From: Microcaldota archaeon
Lineage (GTDB): Archaea > Micrarchaeota > Micrarchaeia > Anstonellales > Bilamarchaeaceae
Assembly (NCBI GenBank): GCA_016180665.1
Contig: JACPAS010000047.1
Span: forward strand, 1 to 10,830
DNA length: 10,830 nucleotides
Reading direction: 5' to 3'
The first letter of the stretch is position 1. Every line of letters starts with the position of its first letter. The translations under genes were made by a program, and so were the position numbers. The notes under the pieces are model-generated. The model did no database searches, had not been told where the DNA came from, and saw nothing but the letters and a program-made list of their open reading frames with translations. Below, piece by piece: positions 4,189 through 10,680 of the stretch.

Positions 4189-5004
4189 TTACTCTACCTT
4201 TGTTTTTTCTTTCTGGTACTCTTCCATTATTTGTTTGAAACGATCTTCAAAATCTTTTTTTAATTCAGGCCAGACTGTGTTTTTGGTGAAATAGTCTGCT
4301 TTTGCAGCTATTGCAAGGTGATTGGCTAGTGCTCTTGCCACTTTACCCCGGACTTTCTTTGGTGAGGCGGATATGGAAACATGCAGAAATATAATTCCGT
4401 GTTTTGGAGGGTCAATTCTTTTATTTTTTAGGTGCTTGAATAATGCTCTTTCAGCACCTAGAACTTGAATAGTACTTGAGGGAAGGACTGCTAAACGTGA
4501 AAGTGAACCTACATGTGCAATGAGCTTAGCTGCAACATCAGAACCAGCCAAATTCGCAATATTTGGACACATCTCCATGCATAATTTTTCTATATAATTC
4601 TCATATTTTTCTCTTAGAGCATAGAGATCAAGAATGGATTGAGCCAAAGATTTACACTCTTCAAAATCAGCTTCATTAATCTCTCCCCCAAAACCTTTGG
4701 AAACAGAATTTGAAATCTGGTTTGCCTTTCCTGAGCCGACTATTTTTGAAAGTGCCTTAGCATCTACTCCGTCTTTTTTCACTGTAAGAATAATCTCTGC
4801 GTGTTTTTTTCTGTCCTCCATTTTAAATTCAGGAACATAAATTCCGAACCATTCTTCCAGCCTTTCACCCATGAGGTTTGCTGCTTTATTTATGTCGTCT
4901 ATTGATCTTGAGATGTGAGAAAGCACAAGGTCACGGCTACCCAATGCAAGTTTCGTTTGTTCTTTTGCTTTTTTTAAGAATTTTTCACGATTAGATTTTA
5001 TCAT
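4189..5004 (-). CDS. Nop5/Nop56-family box C/D RNP core protein
   Basis: In archaea Nop5 bridges fibrillarin and the L7Ae-bound C/D guide RNA in the 2'-O-methylation complex. The sequence shows the coiled-coil entry SIDDINKAANLMGERLEEWF with GIYVPEF after it, and the Nop domain from PNIANLAGSDVAAKLIAHVG through SSTIQVLGAERALFKHL to the C-terminal SPKKVRGKVARALANHLAIA. The ATG at 5002-5004 is chosen over the GTG at 5019 because AGGTGA lies 5 nt upstream of it. The product is about 271 aa: only some 25 residues precede the coiled coil, too few for the N-terminal fibrillarin-binding domain of larger archaeal Nop5 proteins. A Prp31-like or other Nop-domain role is therefore possible. It sits between the small membrane protein gene and the phosphoesterase gene. 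Confidence 0.87.
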   Translation of the reverse strand: MIKSNREKFLKKAKEQTKLALGSRDLVLSHISRSIDDINKAANLMGERLEEWFGIYVPEFKMEDRKKHAEIILTVKKDGVDAKALSKIVGSGKANQISNSVSKGFGGEINEADFEECKSLAQSILDLYALREKYENYIEKLCMEMCPNIANLAGSDVAAKLIAHVGSLSRLAVLPSSTIQVLGAERALFKHLKNKRIDPPKHGIIFLHVSISASPKKVRGKVARALANHLAIAAKADYFTKNTVWPELKKDFEDRFKQIMEEYQKEKTKVE

Positions 5005-5015
5005 CAACTTCACCT

Positions 5016-5174
5016 TCACAAACCTTTGAAATTTTTTACTTCTTTATTATTACCTTCGTATTGCTTTTTCTTTGTTGCAAACGCCTTAAAAGTCTTCTTA
5101 AACCACCACAATTTGCCTATAACAAAAATTGCATAAAGAAGAATGATTAGTAGAAAATAGTATATAAGCTCCAT
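5016..5174 (-). CDS. Small single-pass membrane protein, 52 aa
   Basis: An open frame between the ligase and Nop5 genes. It begins at an ATG (5172-5174) preceded by AGAGGT, a ribosome binding site that overlaps the ligase stop, and ends with a TGA lying 11 nt before the Nop5 start. The product begins MELIYYFLLIILLYAIFVIG and continues KLWWFKKTFKAFATKKKQYE: one hydrophobic helix (about residues 3-20), an aromatic belt (LWWF) and a strongly basic tail. This predicts a single membrane span with the positive tail on the cytoplasmic side. I do not recognise the family. It is a convincing gene because of the tight spacing and signals on both sides. Confidence 0.7.
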   Translation of the reverse strand: MELIYYFLLIILLYAIFVIGKLWWFKKTFKAFATKKKQYEGNNKEVKNFKGL

Positions 5175-5177
5175 TAT

Positions 5178-6917
5178 TTACCTCTTCTGAGCTTCGTACA
5201 TTTCCTGAACTTCTCTTGAAGTAGTGGTTTCGTTCACGGATTTATCTTCTCTTAATCTTAGCATTCTTGGAAACCTTAAAGCCAAGCCTTTTTCGTCTTT
5301 AATTGAGCAGGTATGTACCGAAGAGACTGTAATATCATCAAATGCGACCTCTACTACATATTTGGGGTTTACCCAGAAATCAGGCTTTTCAATTTTATAG
5401 TCAAGATCTTTTGGCGGGAGTTTAGTCTTTATCTCTTCAAGCATCTCTTTTAACATTTTCATTTCCTTTTCTGAGAACCCACTGCCTATTTTTGCAACCG
5501 TCTCAAGCTTACCACGATCTTCATTATAGACTGCAATCAATAATCCACCAAATTCAAACTCTGCACGTGAACCCTGTCCCAAATAATAACCGACGACGAC
5601 TGCATCAATCGTGTCTACAGCTTTCCCATATGACCGTTTTAGTTTTATCCACGCAAATTTTCGCTTCCCAGCTGTATAAGGTGAATTAAGATCCTTTGCC
5701 ATTATTCCTTCCAAACCTTCTTCAATTGATTCCTTGAATAATTTGTCCAGTTCTTTTCCAGTCTTAACAAGTTTCTTCTCGCTTAACTTAAGAATTCCTG
5801 ATGGAAATATTTTTTCCATTATTTCTCTCCTTTCAGAATAAGGGGTTTGTGTAAGGTCTTTATTATCTAGATATAAGATATCAAAACAAAAAAGGTTGAG
5901 AGGAAAATCTTCTGCTGCTTTTTCTATTCCGTGTTTACGCTTCCTTTGCATTGTCTGCTGGAATGGATAATATTTTTTCTCTTTTTCATTGTACGCGAGC
6001 GCTTCTGCCTCAAAAATAATTTCTTTAAATTTGAGTCTCTTTACTGCTTCAATTACCTCTGGGAACATTCTCGTCATTTTTTCTAGTTTTCTTGAATAGA
6101 GCTCTACTTTTTCTCCTTTCTTGTGCACTTGCAACCTAAAGCCATCGAATTTTTTTTCTACAGAACATTTGCCTATTTTTTCAACTATTTCCTTCGGCGA
6201 GGATAGTCTTTCTGCAAGTGCCGGCATTAAAGGTTTGAATGGCTGGACTTTGAATTGCTTGATTTTTTCTTCATCTTCAAAAAATACGCGTGCAACGTAG
6301 CCCATGTCTGCACAAATATTGTAAGCACGCTCAATGGTTTCTCTCAATGATTTATCCCCTGTTTTATTTACTGAAAGTGCATCCAAAATCGTAGGATCTC
6401 CAACCCCTAGTCTCAACTGACCAGTAACAAATCTCACTATAAAACGTGCCTCTAATGGAGAGGCATTATTCAGTAACTCAGTCAAATATTTGATTTTCAA
6501 TTCCTGACTGCCCGTTCCACTGGTTTTTGCAATTTTAACCAGTGCATCATAAATATAAATAGCATCCATCTCTCTGGAGGTGAGTGCCTGTTGTTTTTTC
6601 TTTCCAAGTAATTCCTCTGCAGTTAGCCCTAAATCTCCAGTTTTTTTGAAGTGGTTTTCCACTTCTGGTTTTGAATAACCTGAAGATGCGGAAACTGCGG
6701 AAATTGCAAACCTTTCACCTAAACCCAGGTCTATTCCTTCATAAGGTGGAGCTAGGATTCCCTGGATTATATAAACCAACTTGTCAATTTCTTCTGCAGT
6801 GGTCTTTTTGAATAGTTGGGCTAGAACATCGGTCATTTCCAGACGACCGGATTTTTCTTCTATTTGTTTGAATGTTTTGGCAACATCTGAAAAAAGGAGC
6901 ATAAAATGATTAAACAT
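5178..6917 (-). CDS. lig: ATP-dependent DNA ligase, archaeal type
   Basis: Seals single-strand nicks by forming a ligase-AMP intermediate; the replicative and repair ligase of archaea. Three domains are present. The N-terminal helical DNA-binding domain (about 1-225) contains ARFIVRFVTGQLRLGVGDPT. The nucleotidyltransferase domain has the adenylated lysine Lys256 in EKKFDGFRLQ (motif I, K-x-D-G-x-R), LFCFDILYLD (motif III), EGLEGIMAKDL (motif IV) and FAWIKLKRSYG (motif V). The C-terminal OB domain has ALRFPRMLRLREDKS (motif VI). At 579 aa it is full length and no motif is missing. Start is uncertain between ATG 6917 and ATG 6902 (M6); there is no clear ribosome binding site, and the TATA box at 6950-6956 is about 36 nt from the first ATG. 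It heads a compact operon with the membrane protein, Nop5 and phosphoesterase genes. Confidence 0.96.
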   Translation of the reverse strand: MFNHFMLLFSDVAKTFKQIEEKSGRLEMTDVLAQLFKKTTAEEIDKLVYIIQGILAPPYEGIDLGLGERFAISAVSASSGYSKPEVENHFKKTGDLGLTAEELLGKKKQQALTSREMDAIYIYDALVKIAKTSGTGSQELKIKYLTELLNNASPLEARFIVRFVTGQLRLGVGDPTILDALSVNKTGDKSLRETIERAYNICADMGYVARVFFEDEEKIKQFKVQPFKPLMPALAERLSSPKEIVEKIGKCSVEKKFDGFRLQVHKKGEKVELYSRKLEKMTRMFPEVIEAVKRLKFKEIIFEAEALAYNEKEKKYYPFQQTMQRKRKHGIEKAAEDFPLNLFCFDILYLDNKDLTQTPYSERREIMEKIFPSGILKLSEKKLVKTGKELDKLFKESIEEGLEGIMAKDLNSPYTAGKRKFAWIKLKRSYGKAVDTIDAVVVGYYLGQGSRAEFEFGGLLIAVYNEDRGKLETVAKIGSGFSEKEMKMLKEMLEEIKTKLPPKDLDYKIEKPDFWVNPKYVVEVAFDDITVSSVHTCSIKDEKGLALRFPRMLRLREDKSVNETTTSREVQEMYEAQKR

Positions 6918-6949
6918 TTTAGGTTATTAATCCTTAGTAGTCAATAGCC

Positions 6950-6956
6950 TTTAAAA
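6950..6956. promoter_or_regulatory. Shared TATA box between ligase and the divergent gene
   Basis: TTTAAAA, within CTTTAAAAC, is nearly symmetrical. To the right its centre is 27 nt from the ATG at 6980 (leaderless start). To the left it is about 36 nt from the ligase ATG at 6917. No other good TATA element is seen in the 62-bp gap, so the two genes may compete for one promoter region. Confidence 0.5.
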
Positions 6957-6979
6957 CATTTCATATCATATACAAACAC

Positions 6980-7600
6980 ATGACAAGATCAACTAGCCCT
7001 GCTTTCAAAAAGTCACTCGTACCATTGATAAAAACAGCTTTACGTAGATACAGCCTTGAAGTTGAAGAGATTGAGGGTGGAAGAACAGCGCAGCACCCTA
7101 CTGAACTAAGGTCAAAAATTGGCAAACATACAGTTTTACACATTACTGAAGGAGTGACGTTTCTAGCTGAGCAAATGGTTTCATACACCCCACGTGCATC
7201 TTTAGACTGTTCACTTGGGGGGCTAGTTCCACTGGTTCAAGTTTTCCCAGGTAAGAAACATGTAGTAAGAAACGGCTACCTGGCCAGCCTTGCTAATTTC
7301 GGCCCTACGCAAGAAGAGGTTGATAATTTGATTGCTGGAACAATAAACTTAACTAGGGTTCTCGAATTATTAGGAGCACATGACATTATGGTAAAGGGAA
7401 CACATGCAATAGATGCAATAAATAAAGTTAATGGAATGTTGGCAGGACTTGACAATAATCGATTTGCAGGTCGGATTAAGGCAGCACTAAGCGAAGAATT
7501 AGCCAAACTGCAAAAATTTGTTGATGGTGTGAAGACCGATCTTTTAAAACATAGAACACTCGGTGAAGCAATGGCATATGTTCTGGACAAATCAGAGTAA
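6980..7600 (+). CDS. Hypothetical protein, 206 aa, family not recognised
   Basis: I do not recognise this protein. It starts at an ATG 27 nt after a TATA box and ends overlapping the convergent translin gene by 9 nt. It is soluble in appearance. The N-terminal part has a basic helix (FKKSLVPLIKTALRRYSLEV), then an HPTELRSKIGKHTVLHITEG segment and a hydrophobic SLDCSLGGLVPLVQVFPGKK stretch with one cysteine. The C-terminal part (from about residue 110) looks fully helical: EEVDNLIAGTINLTRVLELL and LSEELAKLQKFVDGVKTDLL. Composition and codon use look like the neighbours, so I see no sign of recent transfer. No catalytic motif is evident and no function is assigned. Confidence 0.75.
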   Translation: MTRSTSPAFKKSLVPLIKTALRRYSLEVEEIEGGRTAQHPTELRSKIGKHTVLHITEGVTFLAEQMVSYTPRASLDCSLGGLVPLVQVFPGKKHVVRNGYLASLANFGPTQEEVDNLIAGTINLTRVLELLGAHDIMVKGTHAIDAINKVNGMLAGLDNNRFAGRIKAALSEELAKLQKFVDGVKTDLLKHRTLGEAMAYVLDKSE

Positions 7601-8137
7601 CTCCCCTCTCGCCTGCTCAATCTGAATTCTAGCAACGTCCTGCTTTCTTCTGAACTCAGGTAAAACTGCATTAGAGAATTTTAATGGAAGTAATGCATCA
7701 TAAATCTTTTCCATTATTTCAAAATAAACCTCGGCATCTTTTTTCTTTCCTTTCCTTAAAGATTCGTACATCTCCCTCTTTATTTCTCCAGTTGCATCAA
7801 GCAAACCATTCAGATAAGACTCAATCGGAACATCAAAATCCTTATAGGGCGGGACAAGTTTTTCCTCTACAACTGAAATTGTAACCTTTGCCTCGACATA
7901 CTCCTGTAATACATGGTTTATGTGGAAAGCTAGATCTGGATCAACTTTCCTGAGGGAATTGATTTCTTTCTCAGCCTCCTTAACATATTTTTTAGCCTGA
8001 TCCATATCTTTACCGTGAATAGACTTAATTGCATTAGAACAGAGGCGAACTACCTCACGTTTTTTGTTCAGTATTTTATCTAATGCTTCTTCTTTTTCCA
8101 TCAGTTCCTTTTCTATTTCCTCAATTCCAAAATCCAT
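7592..8137 (-). CDS. Translin-family protein
   Basis: Translin proteins are helical, form ring-like octamers and bind single-stranded RNA or DNA; archaeal members can have RNase activity like the TRAX partner in eukaryotes. The signature segments are present: RLCSNAIKSIH with AKKYVKEAEKEINSLRK (about 31-63), HVLQEYVEAKVTIS (about 75-88), and the best conserved block, ESYLNGLLDATGEIKREMYE then KDAEVYFEIMEKIYDALLPL (about 105-152). The final region has FRRKQDVARIQIEQARGEL. Length (181 aa) is normal. An acidic E-x-x-x-E/D arrangement in the YFEIMEKIYDAL region could hold metal, but I cannot confirm catalysis. A TATA element (GTATATAAAAA on the minus strand, 8164-8174) and AGGTG near 8148 lie upstream. 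It is divergent from UMP kinase. Confidence 0.88.
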   Translation of the reverse strand: MDFGIEEIEKELMEKEEALDKILNKKREVVRLCSNAIKSIHGKDMDQAKKYVKEAEKEINSLRKVDPDLAFHINHVLQEYVEAKVTISVVEEKLVPPYKDFDVPIESYLNGLLDATGEIKREMYESLRKGKKKDAEVYFEIMEKIYDALLPLKFSNAVLPEFRRKQDVARIQIEQARGELL

Positions 8138-8163
8138 AATTACAACACCTTAAAATAATCGCA

Positions 8164-8174
8164 TTTTTATATAC
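8164..8174. promoter_or_regulatory. TATA element between translin and UMP kinase genes
   Basis: TTTTTATATAC on the plus strand, GTATATAAAAA on the minus strand. To the right, 26 nt on, transcription would begin near 8196, giving a 22-nt leader that contains GAGGT at 8206-8210. To the left it could also serve the translin gene 32 nt away. Confidence 0.45.
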
Positions 8175-8217
8175 TATTATTGTATTCTTTACTAATTTAA
8201 AATAAGAGGTTGAGCTT

Positions 8218-8898
8218 ATGCGCGTTGTTTTATCACTTGGCGGAGGAATAATAAATCCTGATGGGAAACCGGATGTGGAACTAATTAAAAAAATGGGCTC
8301 AATTTTAGTGGAGAGTAAATATGATTTTGGGATTGTCACTGGTGGTGGAAGGGTAGCAAGAATTTATGCAGAAGCAGCCAGAGAACTTGGAGCAAATGAA
8401 TTTGAAGCTGATGAAGTAGCGATAATTACCACAAAGCAAAATGCAAAATTGTTAATTGCAGCTCTTGGTGAAGTTGCTTATCCAAAAGTTTTGAATGACT
8501 TTGATGATGCTGCACAAGCTGCATTTGAGAAAAAAGTCGTAGTTATGGGCGGAACAATTCCTGGAATAACTACTGACACGGATTCTGTTCTGCTTGCTGA
8601 AAAATTACATGCAAAAAGACTGGTAAATATAAGCAATGTTGATGCGATTTATAGCGCTAATCCACGTACTAATCCAAAGGCTAAAAGATATGAGAAGTTA
8701 ACTTATGAACAGCTAATTAAACTGGCTGTAGAAGGAGATAAAAGAATGGCAGGGCAGAATTTTGTTTTTGATTTGCTTGCATGCAAACTCGCAGCACGGT
8801 CAAAAATAGAGTTACATTTTGTTTCTGGAAAAAACGTAAGTGACATTGAAAATGCAATTGAAGGAAAAAAACACAGTGGAACAGTTGTAAGAAACTAG
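8218..8898 (+). CDS. pyrH: Uridylate (UMP) kinase, archaeal type
   Basis: Converts UMP to UDP with ATP, the step that feeds all pyrimidine nucleotide synthesis. It belongs to the amino-acid-kinase fold. Visible motifs: the N-terminal glycine loop VVLSLGGGIINP (residues 3-14; a Gly replaces the Ser common in LGGS), VTGGGRVARIYAEAARELGA (40-59), TTKQNAKLLI, and the UMP-binding VMGGTIPGITTDTDSVLLAE (109-128), followed by NVDAIYSANPRTNPKAKRYE, which matches the NVDGVY-x-x-DP pattern. At 226 aa it is the normal length for the archaeal form, which lacks the bacterial GTP-effector region. A ribosome binding site GAGGT ends 7 nt before the ATG. The 3' end overlaps the convergent downstream gene by 4 nt. 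Confidence 0.93.
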   Translation: MRVVLSLGGGIINPDGKPDVELIKKMGSILVESKYDFGIVTGGGRVARIYAEAARELGANEFEADEVAIITTKQNAKLLIAALGEVAYPKVLNDFDDAAQAAFEKKVVVMGGTIPGITTDTDSVLLAEKLHAKRLVNISNVDAIYSANPRTNPKAKRYEKLTYEQLIKLAVEGDKRMAGQNFVFDLLACKLAARSKIELHFVSGKNVSDIENAIEGKKHSGTVVRN

Positions 8899-9356
8899 CC
8901 TTCAACTCTAGAACGTTGAGTTCGATTGCTCTCTAAAGCCGTTCTAGCCTCTAAGAGGGCGTTGCCAAACATATAGCTATCAGAATCTTCTAGAAAACCA
9001 GAAAATCTTTCTAAAATTCTTAATATATCAATATTTCTCCCTTCTCTGGAAGGATGAAGTCCAAAGCTATTTGCGCTACAAACATCCATTAATCTGGCAA
9101 AGTCCACACGTGTTCGGCTTTCTAAATATTTACACATCGCATCAAAAACTGATAAATATGGTGGTAAAGATCTACGACCTTCTAGACCTGCACTAACGCG
9201 ACCGCTTAGTTCGCCATATAAGATCGCTGTATCCATAGACCTAAAAGGAGATACAAAACGGTCCCAAAGACCAATCTTAGGTTTACCAGGTCTTCCAGTA
9301 TGAATAGCCCTTTCTGCAGCACTGCCTGTAACTACACCAAATTTAACATGTTTCAT
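8895..9356 (-). CDS. Hypothetical protein, 153 aa, family not recognised
   Basis: I do not recognise this protein. The start is well supported: ATG at 9354-9356 with GAGGT 6 nt upstream. It is basic at the start (MKHVKFGVVTGSAAERAIHT then GRPGKPKIGLWDRFVSPFRS), followed by a helical part with SVFDAMCKYLESRTRVDFAR and LRILERFSGFLEDSD, and ends in ALLEARTALESNRTQRSRVE. There is no signal peptide or membrane segment. It overlaps the convergent UMP kinase gene by 4 nt and lies 64 bp downstream of the broken proteasome gene on the same strand, so read-through transcription from that gene is possible. No motif supports a function. Confidence 0.7.
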   Translation of the reverse strand: MKHVKFGVVTGSAAERAIHTGRPGKPKIGLWDRFVSPFRSMDTAILYGELSGRVSAGLEGRRSLPPYLSVFDAMCKYLESRTRVDFARLMDVCSANSFGLHPSREGRNIDILRILERFSGFLEDSDSYMFGNALLEARTALESNRTQRSRVEG

Positions 9357-9401
9357 AAGATAACCTCAAATAAAAAGCCTAAGCTGATCAATCACAAACT
9401 A

Positions 9402-9413
9402 ACATAAATGTTA
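9402..9413. promoter_or_regulatory. Inverted repeat AACAT/ATGTT upstream of the 153-aa gene
   Basis: AACATAAATGTT is a near-perfect palindrome about 50 nt before the ATG at 9356 and could contain its TATA element (CATTTATG on the minus strand). Placement would give a 20-25 nt leader carrying the GAGGT site. Confidence 0.3.
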
Positions 9414-9420
9414 ATACAAA

Positions 9421-9627
9421 CTATTTTAAATACTTTGCAATCTCCTTGTCTGAAAGTGCAATTATTTTTTTGACTTTTGTATCAACGTAGGAGACTTCAA
9501 CATTGTCTGCAGTCAATTTTGCCTCCACATTTTTCTTTAAGGCAGTGATTCCTAGCGAGATAACATCCTCAACAGTCATTGTTTCCTTATAGTTTTTTTC
9601 TAAGAATTCATCCACTTCTTTTATCAT
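9421..9627 (-). pseudogene. psmA: Proteasome alpha subunit, C-terminal fragment (second frame)
   Basis: This frame carries the missing C-terminus of the alpha subunit: KEVDEFLEKNYKETMTVEDV then ISLGITALKKNVEAK, corresponding to the family helix-and-sheet end (...AV-x-x-FLE-x-x-Y-x-x-x-L/M-x-x-x-x-A-x-x-LG-I-x-AL...). It lies one frame away from the N-terminal fragment and overlaps it by 20 nt. The ATG at 9625-9627 falls inside AGATGAT and could in principle start translation, but no ribosome binding site precedes it and a separate 68-aa product is not known as a natural proteasome subunit. The TAG stop and final EIAKYL are normal for the family, so the end of the gene is original. Confidence 0.8.
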
Positions 9628-10054
9628 CTACACCTGCAATTAATAATGAAACACCAAATGGTCTAATTCCACCATATTGCGTATATACCTGCATCAAATC
9701 GCATGCACTCCTGGCGATTGATTCTATAGTGGCAGGCTCATTGTAAGTTAGCCTATGACGTTGAGCGTCTACCCTAGCAACATCGACCAAACGTCGCGCA
9801 TCTGCAATCAAACCAGAAGCAGTTACTGCAATGTGTGCATCAATATCGAAAATTTTCCTTAAGGACTCTGGAACAGATAACTTAGAGTGTGTAGCTTTAT
9901 ATGCAACAAGTGCAACCACATCCTTTGCAACAAGTCCAATAGCTGTTGCACCTCGTTTAACTGCTTCTTTTGCATATTCTACCTGAAATAGTCTTCCATC
10001 TGGACTGAATACCGTAATAGCACGATCATAAGCTTGCGGAGATACCCCATACAT
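9608..10054 (-). pseudogene. psmA: Proteasome alpha subunit (20S core), N-terminal fragment of a gene with an internal deletion and frame break
   Basis: The alpha ring gates the archaeal 20S proteasome and docks the PAN/Cdc48-type unfoldase. This frame has the YDRAITVFSPDGRLFQVEYA gate segment and the SLRKIF lysine that matches the HbYX-binding Lys66 of Thermoplasma. The core DIDAHIAVTASGLIADARRL and MQVYTQYGGIRPFGVSLLIA follow. After AGVDDK, where relatives continue with about 25 residues (PRLF-x-x-DP-G-x-x-x-x-YKATAIG-G), the frame runs RSG and stops. The following C-terminal part resumes in the next frame at KEVDEFLE. Roughly 74-80 bp are missing (2 more than a multiple of 3). Start and ribosome binding site (GAGGTGA, 7 nt spacing) are intact. 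As written it cannot make a normal subunit. Confidence 0.85.
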
Positions 10055-10110
10055 AAAACTTTCACCTCAATTCAACTAACAAAAAATGTTAATTAGAACT
10101 TTTAGGGTAT

Positions 10111-10132
10111 TAACTATTTAAATATATAGTTA
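10111..10132. promoter_or_regulatory. Symmetrical promoter/operator between psmA and the divergent gene
   Basis: TAACTAT (10111-10117) and ATAGTTA (10126-10132) are inverted repeats enclosing an AT core with the TATA element ATTTAAATATA (10116-10126). To the right its centre is 29 nt before an ATG at 10150; to the left it would give psmA a leader of about 40 nt containing GAGGTGA. A dimeric regulator could bind the symmetrical arms; that is inference. Confidence 0.45.
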
Positions 10133-10203
10133 CAAAGGAATACCAGCTAATGTAGAGAAGTGGTAACACGAGAATAGCTAAATCAACAACCGGAGAACAA
10201 AGA

Positions 10204-10608
10204 TTGGCAAAAACTGGAAGGTTAGCAAAAGTTCGGTCTGCTTTTGAAAGAAAACTGCTTTTAGTAAGTATACCAAATGCCAAAACAGATGCTGGAAAGG
10301 CACAGGTTTTCCACAATGCGAATGACCCACATAATGGACTTCTTCAGAGAGAATTTAACCTACTTAGATTAGCAGTTTTATATGACCAAACAAAGGACCA
10401 AAATGACTTAGATAGACTACTTATGGCCGCTGCAATATTCATAATGCAAACAGGAGACAGGGGAATTATTGGCCATATAAGCCATGTGTTCTCTACTGGG
10501 CAGATGGGTGAAAAACCATTAGGAGAAATTGACACTCTTATTGATAGACAAATGGGTTTGTTTGCATTAGAACAGCTGCAATTTAGACCTCTATCACAGA
10601 GATCGTAA
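10204..10608 (+). CDS. Hypothetical protein, at least 134 aa, uncertain start
   Basis: I do not recognise this protein. The frame is helix-rich and soluble: VRSAFERKLLLVSIPNAKTD, LLQREFNLLRLAVLYDQTKD, DRLLMAAAIFIMQTGDRGII and the end LIDRQMGLFALEQLQF. The longest clean start is TTG at 10204, with GGAG 8 nt upstream. However, the frame remains open back to 10156 and is in phase with an ATG at 10150-10152 that sits at the leaderless distance from the TATA box but is followed directly by TAG. The true N-terminus may therefore be 18 codons longer with a nonsense or sequence error at codon two. It is divergent from psmA, and its last codons overlap the tail of an HtpX-like gene on the other strand by 15 nt. 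Confidence 0.6.
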   Translation: MAKTGRLAKVRSAFERKLLLVSIPNAKTDAGKAQVFHNANDPHNGLLQREFNLLRLAVLYDQTKDQNDLDRLLMAAAIFIMQTGDRGIIGHISHVFSTGQMGEKPLGEIDTLIDRQMGLFALEQLQFRPLSQRS

Positions 10609-10680
10609 TCTTTTTATCCGATCTTCAATTTGAGGGTGTGTCGAAAATAAAGAGATCATCTTTTGTGAACTTTCCTTCTT
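10594..10680 (-). pseudogene. htpX: C-terminal tail of an HtpX-like (M48) metalloprotease gene, rest missing
   Basis: In one minus-strand frame the sequence reads SSQKMISLFSTHPQIEDRIK then RLRSL-stop. F-S-T-H-P-x-x-E-x-R-I-x-x-L is the highly conserved C-terminal signature of HtpX-type membrane zinc proteases. Upstream the frame closes at 10681-10683, so the catalytic domain (HEXXH) and membrane segments are absent. The DNA immediately upstream belongs, in another frame, to a different gene resembling alpha-2-macroglobulin. The tail therefore looks fused to foreign sequence around AGATGAT (10655-10661). Confidence 0.6.

Noticed and set aside
4189..5019. Nop5 gene as another truncated gene
   Set aside because: Its start and end signals are intact and the Nop domain is complete; absence of the N-terminal domain can be natural in small archaeal members.
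7276..7671. 131-residue open frame on the minus strand
   Set aside because: It is antisense to the well supported 206-aa gene, has no ribosome binding site and a composition typical of a shadow frame.
9608..9640. Programmed frameshifting in psmA
   Set aside because: A shift alone would not restore the missing 25 conserved residues.
9608..9640. Intein or intron in psmA
   Set aside because: Sequence is missing rather than inserted.
10150..10155. TAG read as pyrrolysine
   Set aside because: TAG ends the genes at 204-977, 8218-8898 and psmA normally, and no Pyl machinery is in the window.
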